A stretch of 64,000 nt of DNA from AWTP1-13 sp963820375 (lineage in GTDB: Bacteria > Pseudomonadota > Alphaproteobacteria > Rhizobiales > Hyphomicrobiaceae), in NCBI GenBank assembly GCA_963820375.1, contig CAWFZX010000033.1:62001-126000 (forward strand), in the 5' to 3' direction. The notes below the pieces were generated by a model. The model was given only the letters and a program-made list of their open reading frames with translations, made no database searches and had not been told where the DNA came from. Positions 60,109 to 64,000 of the stretch are shown piece by piece. Both the position numbers and the translations under genes were made by a program. The stretch's first letter is position 1. Each line of letters begins with the position of its first letter.

Positions 60109-61518
60109 TTACTCCGGCCAGACCGGAGCATGGCTGCCCAATGGCACGGGCGGACGCGTCCAACGCGCCGGGGTCTTGGAGAGCGCGGCCGCATGGCGGA
60201 CGTAGGTGAGGCGGCCGAACGGCGTGTCGGCGGCGTCGAGCAGATCAGCAATCGCCTCGAACTTGATGTCGGGACAGGCAAAGCCGTTGTCGAGGCGGTC
60301 GAGCTGCGACAACCAGTGTCCGGTCTGCGCCAGCGATACGCGCACATGCCAGGAGCCGCCCTCGCGTGCCTTGCGGGCGAGCGCCATCATGGCGCCGAAC
60401 GCCATCAGGTAGCCCGAGGCGTGGTCGAGGGCCTGCGCGGGCAATTCCTTCGGCGCGGGGACGTTGGCGGCCTCCGCCTCGGCGACATTGAGGCCGCTGG
60501 CATTCTGGACCAGCGAATCGAAACCTCGGCGCGCCGCCCAGGGTCCCTGGTGCCCATAGGCCGACAAGGTGACGGCGATGATGCCGGGGCGCAGCTCGGC
60601 GCAGGCCTCGGGTGAGAAGCCAAGCTTGGCGAGGCTGCCTGGTCGGTAGCCCTGCACGAAGATGTGCGCCTGTCGCAGCAACCCAACCAGCCGCTCGCGT
60701 TCTTCCGCCGCCCGCAAATCCAGGGCGGCGGAGAGCTTGCCGCGACCGGTGTCGATGTCGAGTTCGGCCAGGCCCGGCAAGTGCGGGGCCGTGATACGCA
60801 TCACCTCGGCGCCGTGCGCGGCAAGGGCGCGGCCACACACCGGCCCGGCAATCACACGCGTCAGGTCGAGCACCCGCACACCGCTCAGCGGTCGCGCCGG
60901 CTCGCGCGCCAGCGCGCGAGGCGGAGCTTCGCCGATCCTGGTGATCTCCAACAGCGGCAAGCCGGCAACGGCTTGTCCCTGACCGTGCTGCGCCCATTCG
61001 GCCGGTGTGCGCAGCATGGTGGCGACGAGACCGGCCTCGGCGGCGGCCGTCTCAAATGGCTCGGCCTGCCAGCCGAGGAGGGCCGCTGCAACGGCGTCGC
61101 GGTCGTAGGGGCAGTTGAGCAGCTTGAGGATGCCCTGGCGATGATGCGGAAAATTCGTATGCAGGCGAACCTTGCGGCCATCACCGGTGCGGTAGACGCC
61201 GGCGATTTTGTCCCAGGTCGGACCGGGTGGCTTTCCCGCGATCCTGAGATAGCGCTCGCTGCGGAACTCGACCGCGGCGTGGCGCATGTCGACGCTGACG
61301 GTTTGCCGCTCCCCCGTGCGCTGGCGCCAGATCGCCGCGGCAGCCAGCGCCGCGGCGGCGATGCTGGTCTGGGCGATCGTGCCAACCCGAAAGGATGACG
61401 GCAGCACCGGCTCTCGACCCGCCAGCACCACATCCTGCAAGGCGTCGCGCTCGCCGCCGGCAGCAAGCCAAAGTTGATTGAGGACGTCGATGGGGGTTGC
61501 GGCGGGCTGAGGGTTCAT
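60109..61518 (-). CDS. CaiB/BaiF (class III) CoA-transferase, long form
   Basis: A 469-residue protein. The canonical class III opening, LSGVRVLDLTRVIAGPVCGRALAAHGAEVMRI, appears only at about residue 210, followed by DLRAAEERERLVGLLRQAHIFVQGYRPGSLAKLG (the ENFRPG-like segment). The N-terminal 200 residues (VGTIAQTSIAAAALAAAAIWRQRTGERQTVSVDMRHAAVEF) resemble the part normally found after the core, so the chain looks rearranged. It would move CoA between acids. The ATG at 61518 has GGAG upstream. Confidence 0.85.
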   Translation of the reverse strand: MNPQPAATPIDVLNQLWLAAGGERDALQDVVLAGREPVLPSSFRVGTIAQTSIAAAALAAAAIWRQRTGERQTVSVDMRHAAVEFRSERYLRIAGKPPGPTWDKIAGVYRTGDGRKVRLHTNFPHHRQGILKLLNCPYDRDAVAAALLGWQAEPFETAAAEAGLVATMLRTPAEWAQHGQGQAVAGLPLLEITRIGEAPPRALAREPARPLSGVRVLDLTRVIAGPVCGRALAAHGAEVMRITAPHLPGLAELDIDTGRGKLSAALDLRAAEERERLVGLLRQAHIFVQGYRPGSLAKLGFSPEACAELRPGIIAVTLSAYGHQGPWAARRGFDSLVQNASGLNVAEAEAANVPAPKELPAQALDHASGYLMAFGAMMALARKAREGGSWHVRVSLAQTGHWLSQLDRLDNGFACPDIKFEAIADLLDAADTPFGRLTYVRHAAALSKTPARWTRPPVPLGSHAPVWPE

Positions 61519-61581
61519 AGGCTCCACCCTAGCATGGGCCGCAGCCGGCGCGCTCAAATGCTGAACGCAGAGGCGCCGCGC

Positions 61582-62919
61582 TCAGGCGGCGTCGGCGAGC
61601 TGCCTTGCCAACCAGCGCGCGGACCGCAGCAGGCGACCGTCATCGCGGCGCACGCCGATGAGCTGGACGCCCATCGGCAGGCCGTCCGCTTCCAGCAGCG
61701 GCAGCGTGACGGCCGGCACGCCGAGATAGGTCCAAAACGCGCAAAACACGGGATCGCCGGTGCTAGCGAGGCCTTTGGGCGCGGGCCCGGGGGCGGCCGG
61801 GGTCAGGATCTGTCCGTGCTGCGTGATGATGTCTTCGACGGTCGCGTAGAGTTCCTTGCGGCTTTCCAGGGCCGCCAGGTAATCGACGCCGCGCACGCGG
61901 CGTCCCTCCTCGATCTGGCCCGCCAGGCGCTGGCTGATCAAATCGGGCGCGGCCTCGAGCAGGGGGCCATAGTGATGCGCCAGTTCGACGTTCTGCACGG
62001 TCTTGGCGGCAGCGATTCCCCGCTCGGTGGTAAAATCGATGGAGATCTCCTCGACCTTGTCTCCCAGCTCTTCGACGAGCTCGCCAAAGGCGTCGCGTGT
62101 GACCGCGTCGGCGGCCTCCCAGGCATGCGTCTTGACGAAGGTGAACATCGGCGGCAACGGCCAGTCTTCGGTGACGCGCGCCAGCAGATTGGGCCGACTG
62201 GCGGCGATGCTGGCCTGATCGCGCGCGTCATAGCCCTGGGCGGCGTCGACCAGGAGGGCGACATCCTCAAGCGAGCGACCAAAGGCGCCGACGGTGTCGA
62301 GCGATGACGCCTGGGTCAAGACCCCGGGGCGCGGAATGAGCCCGAACGTCGGCTTGAAGCCGTAGATGCCGCAAAAGGCCGCCGGGCGAATGACGGAGCC
62401 ACCGGTCTGGGTTCCGAGCGCCACCGGCACCATGCCGGCGGCGACCGCGGCCGCCGAGCCCGAGGACGAGCCGCCGGGCGTATGCTCGGGGTTGTGCGGG
62501 TTGCGTGTGACCGAGGGTGTGAGGGTTGCCAGTTCCGTGGTGACGGTCTTGCCGAGGATCACCGCGCCGGCGGCGCGCAACGCCGCGACGCAGGCCGCAT
62601 CCGCGCGCGGCTGGCGGCCCTTGTGCACCTGACTGCCGTTCTCGGTCGGCATGTCGGCCGTGTCGATGATGTCCTTGATGCCGACGGGCACGCCATTGAG
62701 CGGGCCCACCCCTCTCCCCTGCCGGCGCTGGTCATCGGCAGCCCTCGCCTGCGCCAGCGCTCGTTCGTTGTCGAGGAACGCCCAGGCGCGCAGCTCTGCC
62801 TCACGCGCGTCGATGCGGGAAAGGCAGGCCTTGACCAGCTGCTCCGAAGTAAAGTCGCCACGGCTTAACGCGCTCGCCGCAGCGAAACTGGTCAGGGTAT
62901 CGAGATCGATCTCGGACAA
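61582..62919 (-). CDS. Amidase signature family protein (second of three)
   Basis: A 445-residue amidase with Lys82 in GIKDIIDTADMPT, Ser cluster 151-153 in GGSSSGSAAAVAAG and nucleophile Ser175 in TQTGGSVIRPAAFCGIYGFKPT. It is clearly a paralogue of the partial amidase at 63.1 kb: both share RPAAFCG, LTPAAPG, TYLG.PA.TLPLL and G.QL segments. A small membrane protein gene sits between them on the same strand. No signal peptide. The substrate could be a nitrile-derived or aromatic amide; this is not readable here. Confidence 0.92.
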   Translation of the reverse strand: MSEIDLDTLTSFAAASALSRGDFTSEQLVKACLSRIDAREAELRAWAFLDNERALAQARAADDQRRQGRGVGPLNGVPVGIKDIIDTADMPTENGSQVHKGRQPRADAACVAALRAAGAVILGKTVTTELATLTPSVTRNPHNPEHTPGGSSSGSAAAVAAGMVPVALGTQTGGSVIRPAAFCGIYGFKPTFGLIPRPGVLTQASSLDTVGAFGRSLEDVALLVDAAQGYDARDQASIAASRPNLLARVTEDWPLPPMFTFVKTHAWEAADAVTRDAFGELVEELGDKVEEISIDFTTERGIAAAKTVQNVELAHHYGPLLEAAPDLISQRLAGQIEEGRRVRGVDYLAALESRKELYATVEDIITQHGQILTPAAPGPAPKGLASTGDPVFCAFWTYLGVPAVTLPLLEADGLPMGVQLIGVRRDDGRLLRSARWLARQLADAA

Positions 62920-62956
62920 GGCCGTGCTCCCGGCAGGGCGATGACGCTAGGCGCCG

Positions 62957-63124
62957 TTACCCGCCACCCGTGCGCAAGGTATCGATGAAGTCGTAAAGCA
63001 GGAGGCCCATAACGCTAAAGACGATAATGATGAGCGGCGGCGCCGGCACCCACCAGAGCATGATGCCCAGAAATGCCGCCAGCATGGCGATGCCGATGAC
63101 ACCGGTGACAAGGTTCAACATCAT
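62957..63124 (-). CDS. Small two-helix membrane protein
   Basis: A 55-residue protein. Start ATGATG at 63124 with GGAGGAAG 5 bases upstream; the ATG overlaps the TGA of the upstream amidase, so translation is coupled. Two membrane helices: LVTGVIGIAMLAAFLGIMLWW (about 5-25) and LIIIVFSVMGLLLYDF (about 31-46), joined by a VPAPP turn. It has a charged end, DTLRTGGG. The excellent ribosome site and operon overlap argue that it is real. No family recognised. Confidence 0.72.
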   Translation of the reverse strand: MMLNLVTGVIGIAMLAAFLGIMLWWVPAPPLIIIVFSVMGLLLYDFIDTLRTGGG

Positions 63125-64000
63125 GTCGTCTTCCTCCGGCTGGCGTGGCCTGCAGGCTGCTTCTTTGCCGTTGCGCTGCGCGCGCGGCGGCCCGGGCTCC
63201 CTGCCAGCGTTGTCGCAAGCCAGCGCGCCGTACGCAAGAGCCTGGCATCGTTGCCGCGACGGGCAACCAGCTGCACACCAATTGGCAAGCCATTGGCTCC
63301 CTGCAGCAGCGGCAAGGTGATGGCCGGCGTACCAAGATAGGTCCAGGTGCTGCAGAAGATGGGATTGCCCGTGCTCTCAAGCCCGCGCGGGGCTTCGCCA
63401 GGCGCCGCCGGGGTGAGGATGGCATCGTACTCATCGAAGATGACATCGAGAGCCTGATTGAGGGGCGCAACGCCAGCGATGGCCTGCAAATACTGGCTGG
63501 CCGAGCAAGCCCGGCCGCGCTCGATGAGTTGCCGCAGCACGGCACTGAGCCGGTCACCGCCCTGCTCGTAGTCGCGATGGAGATTGTGGGCCATCTCCGC
63601 CTCCATCACGGTCCGATGCCGATCGATGGTCGCGGCAAAGTGCGCTCCGAGCTCGATTTTTGCCACCGCATCGCCCAGGGCCTCGACCAGCCAGCCGAAC
63701 CGCTCCTGGGTCGCGGCATCGGCGCGGTCCCAGACGGGCGTGCCAACGAAGGCAAAGCGCGGCGGCAAAGGCGGCTCGCTCACAGCTGTCGCCGCCAGCG
63801 GCGGCCGGGCCATCGGCCTGGTATCGGCGTCTTCCTCGTCGAAGCCGACCAGCGCCTCGGCGAGGAGCGCCGCGTCCTCGACCGTTCGCGCAAAGACGCC
63901 CACCTGGTCGAGCGTGCGCGACAGGAGCAGCGCCCCGGTGCGCGGGATCAGGCCGTGGGTGGGCTTGAAACCGACCACGCCGCAGAAGGCCGCCGGCCGG
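63121..64000 (-). CDS. Amidase signature family protein, partial (third of three)
   Basis: The C-terminal 293 residues of an amidase that continues past the right edge of the window. The first visible residues RPAAFCGVVGFKPTHGLIPRTG lie just after the catalytic Ser, so the Lys and both Ser residues are outside. The rest matches the second amidase closely (DAILTPAAPGEAPRGLESTGNPIFCSTWTYLGTPAITLPLL). It has a basic, Lys/Arg-rich C-terminus. It is followed by an overlapping small membrane protein gene and then the second amidase. Confidence 0.9.
   Translation of the reverse strand, partial: RPAAFCGVVGFKPTHGLIPRTGALLLSRTLDQVGVFARTVEDAALLAEALVGFDEEDADTRPMARPPLAATAVSEPPLPPRFAFVGTPVWDRADAATQERFGWLVEALGDAVAKIELGAHFAATIDRHRTVMEAEMAHNLHRDYEQGGDRLSAVLRQLIERGRACSASQYLQAIAGVAPLNQALDVIFDEYDAILTPAAPGEAPRGLESTGNPIFCSTWTYLGTPAITLPLLQGANGLPIGVQLVARRGNDARLLRTARWLATTLAGSPGRRARSATAKKQPAGHASRRKTT

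Noticed and set aside
1..64000. tRNA, rRNA, CRISPR arrays, integrases and complete insertion sequences
   Set aside because: I looked on both strands and found no convincing example. The tandem repeats at 42.9 kb and 60.05 kb lack the regular unique spacers of a CRISPR array.

Overview
The window is GC-rich and looks like an alphaproteobacterial chromosome, most likely of the order Hyphomicrobiales (Bradyrhizobium- or Xanthobacteraceae-like). The reasons are the housekeeping order deacetylase-xseB-dxs-tlyA-RNA methyltransferase, the pair smpB-dapA facing a soluble lytic transglycosylase, and the abundance of CoxL-type molybdenum hydroxylases, TctC-type binding proteins and Liv-type ABC transporters. 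The taxonomic call is inference; no rRNA or tRNA gene is present to test it.

Layout. (1) 1-15.1 kb is core: an exported protein, a RumA-like RNA methyltransferase, TlyA, Dxs, XseB, a histone-deacetylase-like enzyme, peroxiredoxin and GNAT, SmpB, DapA, a lytic transglycosylase, an alpha/beta hydrolase, and ThiC behind a TPP riboswitch. (2) 15.7-28.2 kb is a catabolic-looking block: a CoxM-CoxS-CoxL molybdenum hydroxylase (CoxS frameshifted), an LLM flavin oxidoreductase, two ACMSD-like amidohydrolases, a Rieske protein, a TctC binding protein, a second two-subunit molybdenum hydroxylase of the isoquinoline/nicotinate type, and a ModA-like protein without a signal peptide. (3) 28.2-41.4 kb is a scarred accessory region: a patatin, an efflux operon (HlyD, double ABC-2 permease, HlyD) broken by several single-base shifts, a Rieske fragment, a Tat-exported oxalate-decarboxylase-like bicupin, an MBL-fold hydrolase, two alpha/beta hydrolases (one frameshifted just before its catalytic His), and several gene stubs. 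No transposase or integrase is visible. (4) 41.4-49.4 kb holds a Tat-exported DUF3500 protein, two small cupins, a membrane GGDEF-EAL protein with tandem repeats in front of it, an RraA-like protein, a flavin reductase, a zinc alcohol dehydrogenase and an HU protein. (5) 49.6-64 kb holds a Liv-type ABC transporter with a fused LivH-LivM permease, three amidases, a 6-phosphogluconate dehydrogenase and gluconokinase operon with a TfoX-like protein, an exported caspase-like protein and an unusual long CoA-transferase.

Working together: the two catabolic blocks combine uptake (TctC, Liv), hydroxylation (two molybdenum hydroxylases, LLM flavoenzyme, flavin reductase), decarboxylation or hydrolysis (amidohydrolases, amidases), and CoA or aldol chemistry (CoA-transferase, RraA). 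This fits use of a heteroaromatic or amide-containing carbon source, but the substrate cannot be read from sequence alone. The strongest leads are the mixed molybdenum-hydroxylase, LLM and amidohydrolase block at 15.7-28.2 kb and the run of frameshifted genes at 31-40.6 kb.
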